Source: Strigomonas culicis (taxonomy: Eukaryota > Euglenozoa > Kinetoplastea > Trypanosomatida > Trypanosomatidae). Taken from it: a DNA stretch of 33,025 nucleotides. The position numbers and the translations under genes are program-made. Under the pieces are notes generated by a model, which saw only the letters and a list, made by a program, of their open reading frames with translations, ran no database searches and was not told the origin of the DNA. Numbering within the stretch: the stretch's first letter is position 1; every line of letters begins with the position of its first letter. Shown here in pieces: positions 8,167-16,568 of this stretch. The DNA lies in contig AUXH01000166.1 in NCBI GenBank assembly GCA_000482145.1, positions 1-33,025 of the forward strand, written 5' to 3'.

Positions 8167-9925
8167 ATGTCACATAGAAAAACACGTAGTGCCTCGCCCG
8201 CGGCGGACAAGGACGCCTCGGTGGACGTGCTGCGGCGCCGCCTCTCGCAGGCGGAGATGCAGCTCCGCGAGATGGAGGAGGAGGAGCGGCGCATGTCGGC
8301 GCAGCACAGCCGCGAGCTGAATGTCCTGCGCAGCGAGAACGCGGGCTACAAGGAACGGCTGGAGGCGCTGCGGATGAAGGAATGCATGTCGCCGGACGAG
8401 GTGGAGCAGATGCGACTGCACGGCCAGCCGCAGACGGAGTCGCGGCTGCTCGGCTCCAGCACGCACAAGTACCGCGCGGCGAAGGACCGCATCGCGCAGA
8501 AGCGGGCGGAGTGTGCGGAGGCGGAGGCCCACCTGGCCCTCACGCGGCAGCAGCTCTCGGAGGTGAGACGCCGCGAGCGGCAGAAGACGCGGGGGTCGAT
8601 CGTGGCCACGCTCGACGCCCACGCGCGGCTCAACTCCGCGCAGGAGAAGCATGACGAGACTCAGGCGCAGCTGCGCACGCTGGAGCTGCACCTGGACAAG
8701 GAGACGACGCAGTTCGGCGACCTCGTCGTCGCGGCGAAGGAGGCGCGGACAGAGATCGATGCGCTGCTCATCACGCAGTCCCGCTACGAGCGCAACTATC
8801 GTCTCAAGGAGAACACGCTCATTGAGAAAAAGAAGGAGATATCCTTCCTCATCGAGGTGTGCAACCTCCTGTTCCAGGAGCGCGCGCAGCACATGCAGGA
8901 GCTGTCGTCGCTGCAGCAGGTCGAGAGGGAGGAGCACGGGAGCTACGAGAAGGTGTTCGACGAGCTGACCGCCGTGCTGGAGCAGGACGGCCAGGCGAAG
9001 GCGCAGAATGAAAGCCGCCTAGCGGAGCTGAAGAAAACGATCCGGACCACGCGCAAGGAGCGCCTCGCGATTGAGAGGGAGAACGAGGGCCACCAGATAG
9101 CGAAGCAGCGGCTGCAGAGTGAGTCCTCCCGGACCATGGGTCTGGTCGACTCCACCATGGAGGACTCGGACGGGCCCGTCACAGGTGAAGCAGTACGAGA
9201 AGCTGTTCCAGACCCTCTCCTCCATCGCCGGCTCGGAGGTCGTGGAGGATGTGGTGGAGTACCTCACGAGTCGCTCCGAGACGCGCTTCCGCTGCTTCTC
9301 CGATCTCAACCACATCGAAGGTGCGATCAGCGAGCTCGAGGCGGAGAAGGAGGCGCTGCTGAAGGAGGTGAAGCGGCACGCCGCGCCGAGTAAGAGCGCG
9401 CGGCGGCGCGCGGTGCGTGTCGAGGCAATGCGCGCGCAGGTGCGCGAGGCGCAGTACCGGACCCTGGAGGAGGAGTCCGCCATCAGCAAGGACGACCAGA
9501 CGTGGGAGCCGCTGCTGGGCGACATCGAGCGCATGTTCTACGGCCTGCAGTGCAGCACGGAGGCGCTGCGCGAGCGCACCGGCCTGGAGAAGGTGCTGCG
9601 CACCACCGCCTCCGTGTGCCTGGAGCTGATCCACCAGCGGCTGGAAGAGTACCTGCTCGCCTTCAGCCGGCAGGCGCAGGGCGGCGCGGCGGGCGCGGCC
9701 GCCCTCCCCCTCGCGGCTGAGAAGGTTGGCACCAGCAACGTCGCGAAGTCCATCCTGCGGCGACCGAACCTGCTGCCGAAGAGGGAGGAGGCCACGGCGG
9801 TGGCGCTACTGAAGGGCAAGGAGATGCCTCGCACGGCAGAGTCCGTCAACGAGGCGGCCGATAGTCGACCGCTGACAAACAAGGAGATGGCAAAGATCGT
9901 GCGCAAGAAGCTCACGAACAGCTGA
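8167..9925 (+). CDS. CCDC63/CCDC114-type outer dynein arm docking coiled coil, frameshifted
   Basis: The first frame runs from the ATG at 8167 and makes sense as a coiled coil to about 9180. The homology then continues one frame over (+1) to the stop at 9923-9925, total about 585 aa. Frame one carries long heptad-rich helices (residues about 15-330). Past the shift, KQYEKLFQTLSSIAG and YLTSRSETRFRCFSDLNHIE match the region of ODA docking complex coiled coils where a YEKxF segment is followed by a short FxxxNxxxxEIxxLE stretch. The tail is basic (LTNKEMAKIVRKKLTNS). Such proteins dock outer dynein arms to axonemal doublets. Neither frame alone gives a complete protein: frame one would add a non-homologous tail ending at 9393. 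One extra base near 9165-9190 would explain it, either an assembly error or a true mutation. Confidence 0.75.
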
Positions 9926-10445
9926 GGTGCGACACCTCTAGTATCTACTTGTGGCATTCTAGAAGGTAGAAATGCAAACGATCCGTATAGAAGAAGAACG
10001 AATGAATGACACTGTCTTATTGGCAACGACTTGACTAGAAGACGGAAAAAAAAACAATACTACATTTTCAATTCTATATGCACTTCATATATGTGTATTA
10101 CTACCGTGTAGTTCATTCCTTTACTGATAGATTCTATGTTCCATATTATAGAGCCACTAAGAAAATAAAGTTAAGAGAAAAACAGAATGTGTATACTTGT
10201 TACGCATGCGTTGGAGATCAGAGTATTCTCTGTATGGGTTTGTTTGCATATGGACGCATGAGTTTAGTGGGCCACCTTCCCCTTTTCTTTTTTATGATTT
10301 TTTGTTTAGCTTGTATGTATGTGTTTATGCGCGCCTGTACTTGTGTTACACTGTGCTTTATCCTTCTTGATTATTCTCCCCACTTCTCGTTTTGGATTAT
10401 CATGCGTAGCATTCTGCTGATTACTGTTGATTGTGGTGTCGTAGG
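9926..10445. other. AT-rich intergenic spacer
   Basis: The spacer lies between the docking-complex gene and the first PDI-like gene. Low GC and T-rich runs dominate. An open frame of about 120 codons exists here, but its composition (Tyr/Phe/Ile-rich) and codon use are unlike the neighbours, and it lacks any domain, so I treat it as non-coding. A pyrimidine-rich stretch at about 10,358-10,400 followed by AG at 10,408-10,409 is the likely acceptor for the next gene. Confidence 0.6.
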
Positions 10446-10991
10446 ATGAAGTCTACGGCTCGTAGCTGTGCTTGGGTCTTGCTGGTGTGCCTCATAGCAA
10501 TCACTATGTTGCAGTCCGTGGCTGCAGCCCCGGTGGACTTAGATGATACCACCTTTAACGGCGTTGTGATGGACGCACAGCGGAATGTGTTTGTGCTCTT
10601 CTACTCGCCGTACTGCGGCCACTGCATAGCCTTCCAGCCGACCTGGCTGGAGTTCAGCAATAAGCTTGGATATCCCAACCATCTGGATACGACAATCGCG
10701 CGAATCGACGCAGTGAAGTATCGTGCCTTTGTGCAGACGTTTGGTATACGTGGATATCCAACAATCTTACTCTTCACAAAGGAAAACAAAAAAACACCCG
10801 CGTCGTTCATTGAATCCCGTACGACGTCCGATCTCTTTCGTTTTCTGAAGAAGCACGTGACGGCTTTGCCTGGGACGGAGGCAGTGGTACCAGTGACGCG
10901 AACAGTCCCACAGCAACCGAACTCGGATTTCAGGGGAAATACTCCGAGCCTAAATGACCATCTGGACATTGTTGTGTATTTGTTTATTTAA
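10446..10991 (+). CDS. Protein disulfide isomerase-like, single thioredoxin domain (divergent)
   Basis: The protein is 181 aa. The hydrophobic N-terminus (residues about 9-28, ending near SVAAAP) is a signal peptide. A single thioredoxin-fold domain follows with active site FYSPYCGHC at about 56-64 and the cis-Pro loop GIRGYPTILLF near 101-111. A C-terminal tail of roughly 45 residues shows no KDEL-like retrieval signal. The likely role is disulfide exchange in the ER lumen or another secretory compartment. Its sequence is clearly more divergent than the two PDI genes that follow, and its GC content and codon bias are lower. The ATG at 10,446 is used; upstream in-frame TTG codons are not valid starts here. 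Confidence 0.85.
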   Translation: MKSTARSCAWVLLVCLIAITMLQSVAAAPVDLDDTTFNGVVMDAQRNVFVLFYSPYCGHCIAFQPTWLEFSNKLGYPNHLDTTIARIDAVKYRAFVQTFGIRGYPTILLFTKENKKTPASFIESRTTSDLFRFLKKHVTALPGTEAVVPVTRTVPQQPNSDFRGNTPSLNDHLDIVVYLFI

Positions 10992-11198
10992 ATGCACTTG
11001 TCGTAACATATTGTGCCTTTTTTGTTTTCTTTGAGGGATGGTGCGCACGTGTGTAGGATGCATACACAATGATACGTGTCTTTTCTACAATCCCCATGTG
11101 ATTCAGTACTATTCCCCTCTCTTCTCTCTCTTTTTTTTTTCTTGCTGTCGTAATAGTCTCTAGATCGTTCACTTTACTCTTTTTCCTTCTCACTCCCC

Positions 11199-11200
11199 AG
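11199..11200 (+). promoter_or_regulatory. Probable trans-splice acceptor AG of second PDI gene
   Basis: A pyrimidine-rich tract (about 11,171-11,198) ends in cccag. The 44-nt interval to the ATG at 11,245 contains no other ATG. Confidence 0.6.
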
Positions 11201-11244
11201 CAAGCAGATACTTAATTGTATCACATTCATTCTTTTTTTCCCCC

Positions 11245-11631
11245 ATGAACCGACTTGTACTTTTGGTGGTGGCACTTTGCGTGCTGATGCTTGCCAGCGC
11301 TGAGGTGGTGGAGCTCAACCCGGAGAACTTTGACACCATTGTGAAGGATCCCTCCAAGAATGTGTTCGTCATGTTCTATGCGCCGTGGTGCGGGCACTGC
11401 AACAAGATGAAGCCGGAGTGGGAGAAGCTCTCGGAGGAGTACAAGGAGGGTGATGACGTGATCATTGCCAAGATAGACGCGTCGGGGCACCGCGACATTG
11501 CGGCGAAGAATGACATCAAGGGGTTCCCGACGCTCAAGTTCTTTTCGACGAGCAACAAGGAGGGTGTAAAGTTTGCCGGTCCGCGGACGGTGGAAGAGTT
11601 CAAATCCTTTGTTCTGCAGAATAAGAACTAA
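11245..11631 (+). CDS. Single-domain protein disulfide isomerase
   Basis: The protein is 128 aa. The signal peptide spans residues 1-19 (LVVALCVLMLASA). The remainder is a compact thioredoxin/PDI a-type domain with active site FYAPWCGHC (residues about 45-53), the buried KID segment (AKIDASGHRDIA) and the cis-Pro loop IKGFPTLKFF. No membrane anchor or KDEL-type tail is present (ends LQNKN). Single-domain PDIs of this size are known in trypanosomatids. The gene is the middle copy of a tandem trio and shares a 117-nt identical block with the next copy, so recent duplication or gene conversion is likely. Confidence 0.95.
   Translation: MNRLVLLVVALCVLMLASAEVVELNPENFDTIVKDPSKNVFVMFYAPWCGHCNKMKPEWEKLSEEYKEGDDVIIAKIDASGHRDIAAKNDIKGFPTLKFFSTSNKEGVKFAGPRTVEEFKSFVLQNKN
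11308..11424 (+). repeat. 117-bp perfect direct repeat, copy 1 (PDI active-site region)
   Basis: This segment is identical base for base with 11,958-12,074. It covers the codons from VELNPENF through the CGHC active site to PEWE. The bases flanking both ends differ between the copies. Confidence 0.95.
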
Positions 11632-11891
11632 GCTTCTAGAGTATACTCGTTTCTTCTCTCCATGTTCATATGCCATCGATAAAAATCAATATGTTTCTGT
11701 GTTTCCTCCTTTTTTTTTTAGTGCTTCGTTGCCCTCAGCTATGCAATTCAATCATCTGCTCGCCTACCGTTATTCCCTTGCCCTTTACCTATTTCTCCCC
11801 TCTTCCCTTCCTATACAGAAATTCACTTCTTATCGTTCTCACAGCATATCCCTTCAAGTATATCACCGTTTTACACATTCCAATTGCCCCA

Positions 11892-12281
11892 ATGAAGTGC
11901 ACTTTCATTCTCTTGCTTGCGGCTCTCTGCGCACTGGCGCTCACCAACGCAGCGGTCGTGGAGCTCAACCCGGAGAACTTTGACACCATTGTGAAGGATC
12001 CCTCCAAGAATGTGTTCGTCATGTTCTATGCGCCGTGGTGCGGGCACTGCAACAAGATGAAGCCGGAGTGGGAGGAGCTGGGCGCCTTGTACAAGGAGGG
12101 CGACGACGTGATCATTGCCAAGATAGACGCGTCGGAGCACCGCGAAATTGCCACGAAGAACGACATCAAGGGGTTTCCGACGCTCAAGTTCTTTACCGCC
12201 AAGGAGAAGAGCGGCATTCCTTACCAGGGGGCAAGAAACCTTCCTGGCTTCCAGACCTTTATCCGTGACAAGATGAACTAA
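11892..12281 (+). CDS. Single-domain protein disulfide isomerase (tandem paralogue)
   Basis: The protein is 129 aa. The signal peptide (ILLLAALCALALTNA) differs from that of the preceding copy, while the mature domain is nearly the same: FYAPWCGHC active site, AKIDASEHREIA and IKGFPTLKFF. The C-terminal 25 residues diverge again (GIPYQGARNLPGFQTF), ending RDKMN with no ER retrieval signal. The ATG at 11,892 is chosen because it starts the signal peptide and follows a strong tract ending in AG at 11,817-11,818. A longer open frame upstream (from 11,670) crosses that acceptor and is leader sequence. Confidence 0.95.
   Translation: MKCTFILLLAALCALALTNAAVVELNPENFDTIVKDPSKNVFVMFYAPWCGHCNKMKPEWEELGALYKEGDDVIIAKIDASEHREIATKNDIKGFPTLKFFTAKEKSGIPYQGARNLPGFQTFIRDKMN
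11958..12074 (+). repeat. 117-bp perfect direct repeat, copy 2
   Basis: Partner of 11,308-11,424, offset by 650 bp. Similarity continues beyond the block at lower identity, with many of the differences being synonymous. Confidence 0.95.
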
Positions 12282-12482
12282 TGTGCCTTTGCATATAGAT
12301 GTTTCTTTTTTTTTTAAAGAATCATTTAGTTTTTTTTATTATTCCTTTTTTTCTTTGAGTAAACTACCAGTAGACGTGTCAATCTAGGAGCTTAGTGCAT
12401 ATGAAGTTTGGTTTGTTCTGTTTTATTCACACGGGTGTGCGTATTTCTTAGCGCCTTCAACAACTGTTTCATATGCACAATT

Positions 12483-12558
12483 GCTTTCCCTCCTCTCTCT
12501 CTCTCTCTCTCCCATTGATGTTTCACTGTTTACTCACACCTCTCTTTGATCCCCACAG
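12483..12558 (+). promoter_or_regulatory. CT-rich tract and splice acceptor of the dioxygenase gene
   Basis: A (TC)n-rich tract at 12,483-12,513 and a second pyrimidine-rich block end at AG 12,557-12,558. This acceptor removes an in-frame ATG at 12,473 and makes the ATG at 12,575 the first start. Confidence 0.65.
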
Positions 12559-12574
12559 AAGAACCATACACGAC

Positions 12575-13501
12575 ATGTTAGCTGTAGCGCGCAGCGCAGG
12601 TGCCCCCACGGCGGGGAAGGAGAATGCCGACGCGACGTGGAAGAACACCCTCATTGTAGACCGGCTGCGCGAGGGCGCCGTCTTCCAGAACATCGCCCTC
12701 ACACACGCCGCGGACATCATGCGGTCCGAGTCCGCGCGCATCGACGCCCAGCTGGCCGAAGACTTCACAGCGATCCTCCGCGGCAACACCGTGTACATGC
12801 GCAACTTTGTCTGCGCGGAGACCGATTTCACGCTGTACGACCAGATGAAGGCGGAGCTGATACACTCGACCGGCGCGTCCATGTCGGGCGAGGGTGGCCT
12901 CATCGAGTGGAGCAAGCACCAGGTCTTCGACAACCCGACAGACATCAGTCCGACCTTCAACCTCATCATCGATATGCTCGCCGAGTACTTCGACGTGGAC
13001 GTGTACGCGACGCGGCTGAACTACTACCGCGACGGCTCGCAGTGGAAGCCGCAGCACCACGACAGCCACGCCTACGGCGGCCGCGCGGAGCGGGAGGACT
13101 TCACGGTGGGCATCACACTCGGGTCGAATCGCAAACTGGTCTTCATTCACGAGGCGTCAAAGCGGGAGTTCAATTTCCCGCAGACAAACGGGGACTGCTT
13201 TGCCTTCACCGGCGAGGTGAACCGGCTCTTCACGCACGGCGTGCCGCGCGTGCATGCGCCCATCGGTGACCGCTTCAGCATCATCGCGTGGGGCCGCCGC
13301 CGCTCCCTCAACGAGCGCAACGGCGGCGTCCCCAACACGCAGGCATCCATGCTCGCCTCCGCCACGATCGAGACGATGGAGGACGCGGTGACGGCGGCCC
13401 AATCGCTCGTGTCCGTGCAACCGACAGCGGCGCGGCTGTCGAACAGCGCATCGGTCAATAAGAACCCGGCGGCGAAAAAGAAGAAGCAGCGTCTCCAGTA
13501 G
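12575..13501 (+). CDS. AlkB-like 2-oxoglutarate/Fe(II) dioxygenase
   Basis: The protein is 308 aa. The double-stranded beta-helix core carries NYYRDGSQW followed by the iron-binding H-x-D (His161, Asp163 in QHHDSH). The distal iron ligand is His221 in LFTHGVPR, and a 2-oxoglutarate-binding Arg233 lies in DRFSIIAWGRRR. This order and spacing match AlkB-type nucleic-acid or protein dioxygenases. The N-terminal 90 residues are helical and not recognised. The C-terminus is low-complexity and Lys-rich (NPAAKKKKQRLQ), plausible as a nuclear localisation signal. It is much smaller than the base-J thymine hydroxylases JBP1/JBP2 and lacks their extra domains. The substrate cannot be deduced. The start is fixed by the splice acceptor at 12,557-12,558. 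Confidence 0.85.
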   Translation: MLAVARSAGAPTAGKENADATWKNTLIVDRLREGAVFQNIALTHAADIMRSESARIDAQLAEDFTAILRGNTVYMRNFVCAETDFTLYDQMKAELIHSTGASMSGEGGLIEWSKHQVFDNPTDISPTFNLIIDMLAEYFDVDVYATRLNYYRDGSQWKPQHHDSHAYGGRAEREDFTVGITLGSNRKLVFIHEASKREFNFPQTNGDCFAFTGEVNRLFTHGVPRVHAPIGDRFSIIAWGRRRSLNERNGGVPNTQASMLASATIETMEDAVTAAQSLVSVQPTAARLSNSASVNKNPAAKKKKQRLQ

Positions 13502-13552
13502 GACCATCCGGACAGCAGAAGGAGACTGACCGCACAAACACCATAGAATCCC

Positions 13553-13595
<43 letters not shown>

Positions 13596-13907
13596 AACAC
13601 TTGTGGACTGTCTTATTCTTTATTATCATTATTGCAATTAAGCACGATCAGCCATAGATTGTTTCTCCCTCGGACTATACGACAATGATACTACATACAA
13701 AAAAAGATCAGATGCCCACACGATACTGCCATGTGGGAATGCTGTACACGGTATGTGTCATCTATTGATGGTGTGAATGGTCAGAAAGCTACTTTTTGTT
13801 TTTTACTCTCTCCCCATGTGTTCTCTTTGCTGGAAGACCAGGTAACACCTTCTTCCCTTAGTTCTCCTTGCTGTTTCTGTTTGTTCGTTTTATCGACCCC
13901 CTTCCAT
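13502..13907. other. Intergenic spacer with microsatellite and splice signal
   Basis: Apart from the TTA repeat listed separately, this spacer contains AT-rich 3' UTR sequence. A pyrimidine-rich stretch ends in AG at 13,860-13,861, the probable acceptor for the aldolase gene. An open frame running into the aldolase from 13,731 lies mostly upstream of that acceptor and is not part of the protein. Confidence 0.65.
13553..13594. repeat. (TTA)14 trinucleotide microsatellite
   Basis: A perfect 42-nt TTA repeat in the 3' UTR or spacer after the dioxygenase gene. Such tracts are expected to vary in length between strains. Confidence 0.95.
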
Positions 13908-14711
13908 ATGTCTGCGTCGTTGCCGGGTGCCGAGGGTAAACTGAACGAGCAGATCAGGGAGCGCATTGCGTTTCTTTCCCGCGAGCTGGCACTACCCCAT
14001 CTGGCGGATGGTTTCCCGCACCTGAGGGAATGGAGGCCGCGGGTGCCCCAAGCCGTCTCGGAGGAGACCATCGCGGCGCACGTCGACCACACCTTGTTGA
14101 AATCGACCGCGACCGCCGCGGCGGTCACACGCCTGTGTGAGGAGGCGCGCACGTACCAGTTCTGCACCGTGTGTGTGCACGACTGCTTCGTGCCGCTGTG
14201 CCGGGCGCTGCTGGAGGGCTCCGCCGTCCGCGTCGCCTGCGTCTGCAACTTTCCGCTTGGCCACTCCTCCCCGAGGGTGAAGGCGATGGAGGCGGCGGAG
14301 AACATCGCGAACGGCGCCCAGGAGATCGATACGGTGATGAACGTCGGTCTGCTGAGGGACAGACAGTACAGAAAGGCTTACGACGATTTTTTTCACATAG
14401 CCCAGGTGTGTAGGGAGCGCGGTGTCACACTGAAAATCATTCTGGAGACCTGCCTCTTATCAACGGAGGAAATCATAGACGCATGCATTATTGGTGTGGC
14501 GAACCGCGTCGACTTTGTGAAGACGTCGACGGGGTTCAGCACCGCCGGCGCCACGCCGGAGGCGGTGGATGTGATGCTGGCGGTCGTGGGCGACGCCTGC
14601 GCCGTGAAGGTGAGCGGCGGGGTCCGCGACCGACCGACCGCCCTGCAGTACCTGCGGGCCGGAGCGCAGCGTATCGGCACAAGCTCTGGCACCCAAATCT
14701 GCCCGCTGTGA
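13908..14711 (+). CDS. Deoxyribose-phosphate aldolase (DERA)
   Basis: The protein is 267 aa, a usual length for the family. DERA cleaves 2-deoxyribose 5-phosphate to glyceraldehyde 3-phosphate and acetaldehyde (EC 4.1.2.4), linking deoxynucleoside breakdown to glycolysis. The TIM-barrel signature motifs appear in order: VDHTLLK, TVCVHDCFVPLC, VCNFPLG, EIDTVMNVGLL, LKIILETCLL, DFVKTSTGFS, AVKVSGGVRD and AGAQRIGTSSG. Catalytic residues are intact: Asp141, the Schiff-base Lys205 and the proton-relay Lys234. The ATG at 13,908 follows the AG at 13,860-13,861 with no intervening ATG. No targeting signal is evident, so it is probably cytosolic; the C-terminus TQICPL is not a convincing peroxisomal PTS1. 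Confidence 0.95.
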   Translation: MSASLPGAEGKLNEQIRERIAFLSRELALPHLADGFPHLREWRPRVPQAVSEETIAAHVDHTLLKSTATAAAVTRLCEEARTYQFCTVCVHDCFVPLCRALLEGSAVRVACVCNFPLGHSSPRVKAMEAAENIANGAQEIDTVMNVGLLRDRQYRKAYDDFFHIAQVCRERGVTLKIILETCLLSTEEIIDACIIGVANRVDFVKTSTGFSTAGATPEAVDVMLAVVGDACAVKVSGGVRDRPTALQYLRAGAQRIGTSSGTQICPL

Positions 14712-14931
14712 CGGCACACATTCTGTTTGGTCCTATTCCACTTTTTGTTCCCTTTTTTTAGGAGGCCTCGTGATGACGTACTCATCCATCGTCGTATCTT
14801 CTTATGCGCATCTCGATCCCATTGAAGCTGCTCTTGCCCATTTTCTCTGTTTTATTCCCCCCTTTTTTTTTCCTTCTGCTACACGAAGCTGTCACATCAA
14901 GTAGAACGTGGAGTGTGCGGTTCGATAGACG

Positions 14932-16203
14932 ATGGCGTCTCGTCTTTGGAAGGAGGAAGCACCCTATGCACAAGGGCACCGTCACGCGCTGAGCATCGAG
15001 CGCAGCACCGGCAAGCCGCAGCGGAGCAGCCGCGATGAGCAGCAAGCTTCTCCCAGCTCCAGCACGGTAAAGGGTCTTCCGGAAACACCGAAGACAGCGA
15101 AGAAGGAGAGCGACTTAGCCTCCAGGCTGGCGAACGAGCGTCTTCATGGGCACATCTCGTCCATGGAGGCGCAGATCAAGGAGCTGACGAAAAAGTGCAA
15201 GTCCTTGACGGACGATAATGCCTTTTTGCTCTCCGAGGTGAGTCGGCTAGAGGCCCAGCTGGGCTCAGCGACTCCCCCCGGAGAGAAGCGCGCGGCCAGC
15301 CCGGAGCTGGTGGTGTCCACCCCCCTCACCGCTCCCACCGCCGACGCTGGCGCACAGACCGGGTCTGACGCGCCGTCCGCGGCCGAGCTGGAGGCGGCGG
15401 GCGGCGTCGGGCTCCTGCAGCAGCTCTGTGCGGACGCGACGCAGTTCGCGGAGGCGATGGCGGCCAGCGGCCAACTGTATGGGTTCGACTTCTCGGACGT
15501 GCTGCTGCGCTGGCGGGACTGCGAGCGGCGCCTGGCGCGCGACCCGTGCCCCCTCACGGCGGGAACCGCGGCGGACGTCGTGGATGCGGTGGAGCGCGAG
15601 CACGCCGCCGTCGCAGAGGTCGTCGCGCACATGGAGAACGAGAAGAGCCTCTTCCGGCTGCAGGTCGCGGAGATGCAGCGCGGCGAGCGGGTGCGCGCGC
15701 AGGCCGCGGCCGCGCGCCTCTCCGAGCTCGAGGAGGCACACGAGGCCGAGCTCGCCGCGCTGCACGCGACGGTGGCGCACCTCGAGCACCAGCTGACCGC
15801 CGTCGCCACGTCCAGCAACGTGCCCTGGACCGCTGGGCTGCCGGAGGTGGCCGCCTACGGCCCCGACGGCGCGGCCGCCGCCGAGGCCGTCGCGGAGGCG
15901 CCGTCCGAGCGCGCGGACTGCGCGACGCAGACGGTGCTGTCCCAGGAGTTCGTGCACCTGGCGCTCACCGCAGACAAGCAGGAGGGCGGCCGCGGCACGA
16001 AGCGCGACCGGGACGCGGAGATGGTCGATCTTCTGTTTCGCGAGATTGAGGGGCTGCGCGCGGAGCTGACGCGCGCCTCGGCCGGCCTCGTCCTCCTCAC
16101 GGAGCAGCGCCACCGCTTCCTGCGCTGCGTCGACCGCCACCCGCAGCAGATGAACGGCAGTGCGCCGGCCTTCTCCCTCGGCGAGGCCGCCTTCTCTTTC
16201 TGA
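14932..16203 (+). CDS. Coiled-coil protein, function unknown
   Basis: The protein is 423 aa. The N-terminal 60 residues are polar and probably disordered. A coiled coil spans about 60-105 (MEAQIKELTKKCKSLTDDNA). A Pro/Ala/Thr-rich linker follows (about 108-150), then a helical region at about 150-300 with a second coiled coil (SELEEAHEAELAALHATVAH). Near the C-terminus, around 362-390, is another amphipathic helix (MVDLLFREIEGLRAEL). No enzymatic motif or membrane segment is present. A cytoskeletal role is likely given this architecture, but it is unproven. Upstream is a strong pyrimidine block (about 14,857-14,880) with AG at 14,887-14,888. Confidence 0.8.
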   Translation: MASRLWKEEAPYAQGHRHALSIERSTGKPQRSSRDEQQASPSSSTVKGLPETPKTAKKESDLASRLANERLHGHISSMEAQIKELTKKCKSLTDDNAFLLSEVSRLEAQLGSATPPGEKRAASPELVVSTPLTAPTADAGAQTGSDAPSAAELEAAGGVGLLQQLCADATQFAEAMAASGQLYGFDFSDVLLRWRDCERRLARDPCPLTAGTAADVVDAVEREHAAVAEVVAHMENEKSLFRLQVAEMQRGERVRAQAAAARLSELEEAHEAELAALHATVAHLEHQLTAVATSSNVPWTAGLPEVAAYGPDGAAAAEAVAEAPSERADCATQTVLSQEFVHLALTADKQEGGRGTKRDRDAEMVDLLFREIEGLRAELTRASAGLVLLTEQRHRFLRCVDRHPQQMNGSAPAFSLGEAAFSF

Positions 16204-16568
16204 CAGGGGAGGGGGGGGGTAGAGGCTATACCCATATCCTATACACGGTGGCTTGCTGTCGTTTTGGTGGTTGTACTATTATGTAATGTGGCATGGGAGC
16301 AGCCTTCTGCTCATGTGACGAAATAGCCACACGTGCGGTGTTGGTGATCTCTTTGTTGTTGTTATTGTTGTTGTTGTTACTTCGATCTCTCTCCCTCTTC
16401 TGTTCTTCTTCTCCTTCTGTATGGAAGAATCAAACCTAATAAGAAGAAAAGTAAGAGTTCCTTTTTCGAGGCCACATACCTTCTTGTTCGCTTACTTGCT
16501 TTCTTTCTCTTTTTTTCCCCCGTTGTACGTGCCTCGTTTTCTTTGAGCGCAAGCCTTCCTCTTGTACA
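16204..16568. other. Intergenic spacer with GTT repeat and splice signal
   Basis: The spacer contains a short imperfect GTT repeat at about 16,354-16,379 and pyrimidine-rich blocks at about 16,381-16,420 and 16,496-16,521. The acceptor AG at 16,546-16,547 sits 21 nt before the next ATG. A poly-G stretch lies shortly after the stop of the coiled-coil gene. No gene is seen. Confidence 0.65.

Noticed and set aside
9119..9184. Possible GT-AG cis-intron (gtgagt to cacag) in the docking-complex gene
   Set aside because: It is 66 nt long, a multiple of three, so removing it does not repair the frame. Cis-introns are also extremely rare in trypanosomatids. A one-base frameshift explains the data better.
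10078..10449. Open frame of 123 codons before the first PDI gene
   Set aside because: AT-rich, Tyr/Phe/Ile-heavy composition and overlap with the next gene's splice region; no domain.
11670..11891. N-terminal extension of the third PDI gene
   Set aside because: The extension crosses a strong pyrimidine tract and the acceptor AG at 11,817-11,818. The signal peptide starts at the ATG at 11,892.
16362..16379. GTT repeat as a possible functional element
   Set aside because: Short imperfect microsatellite in a spacer, of a kind common in AT-rich intergenic DNA.
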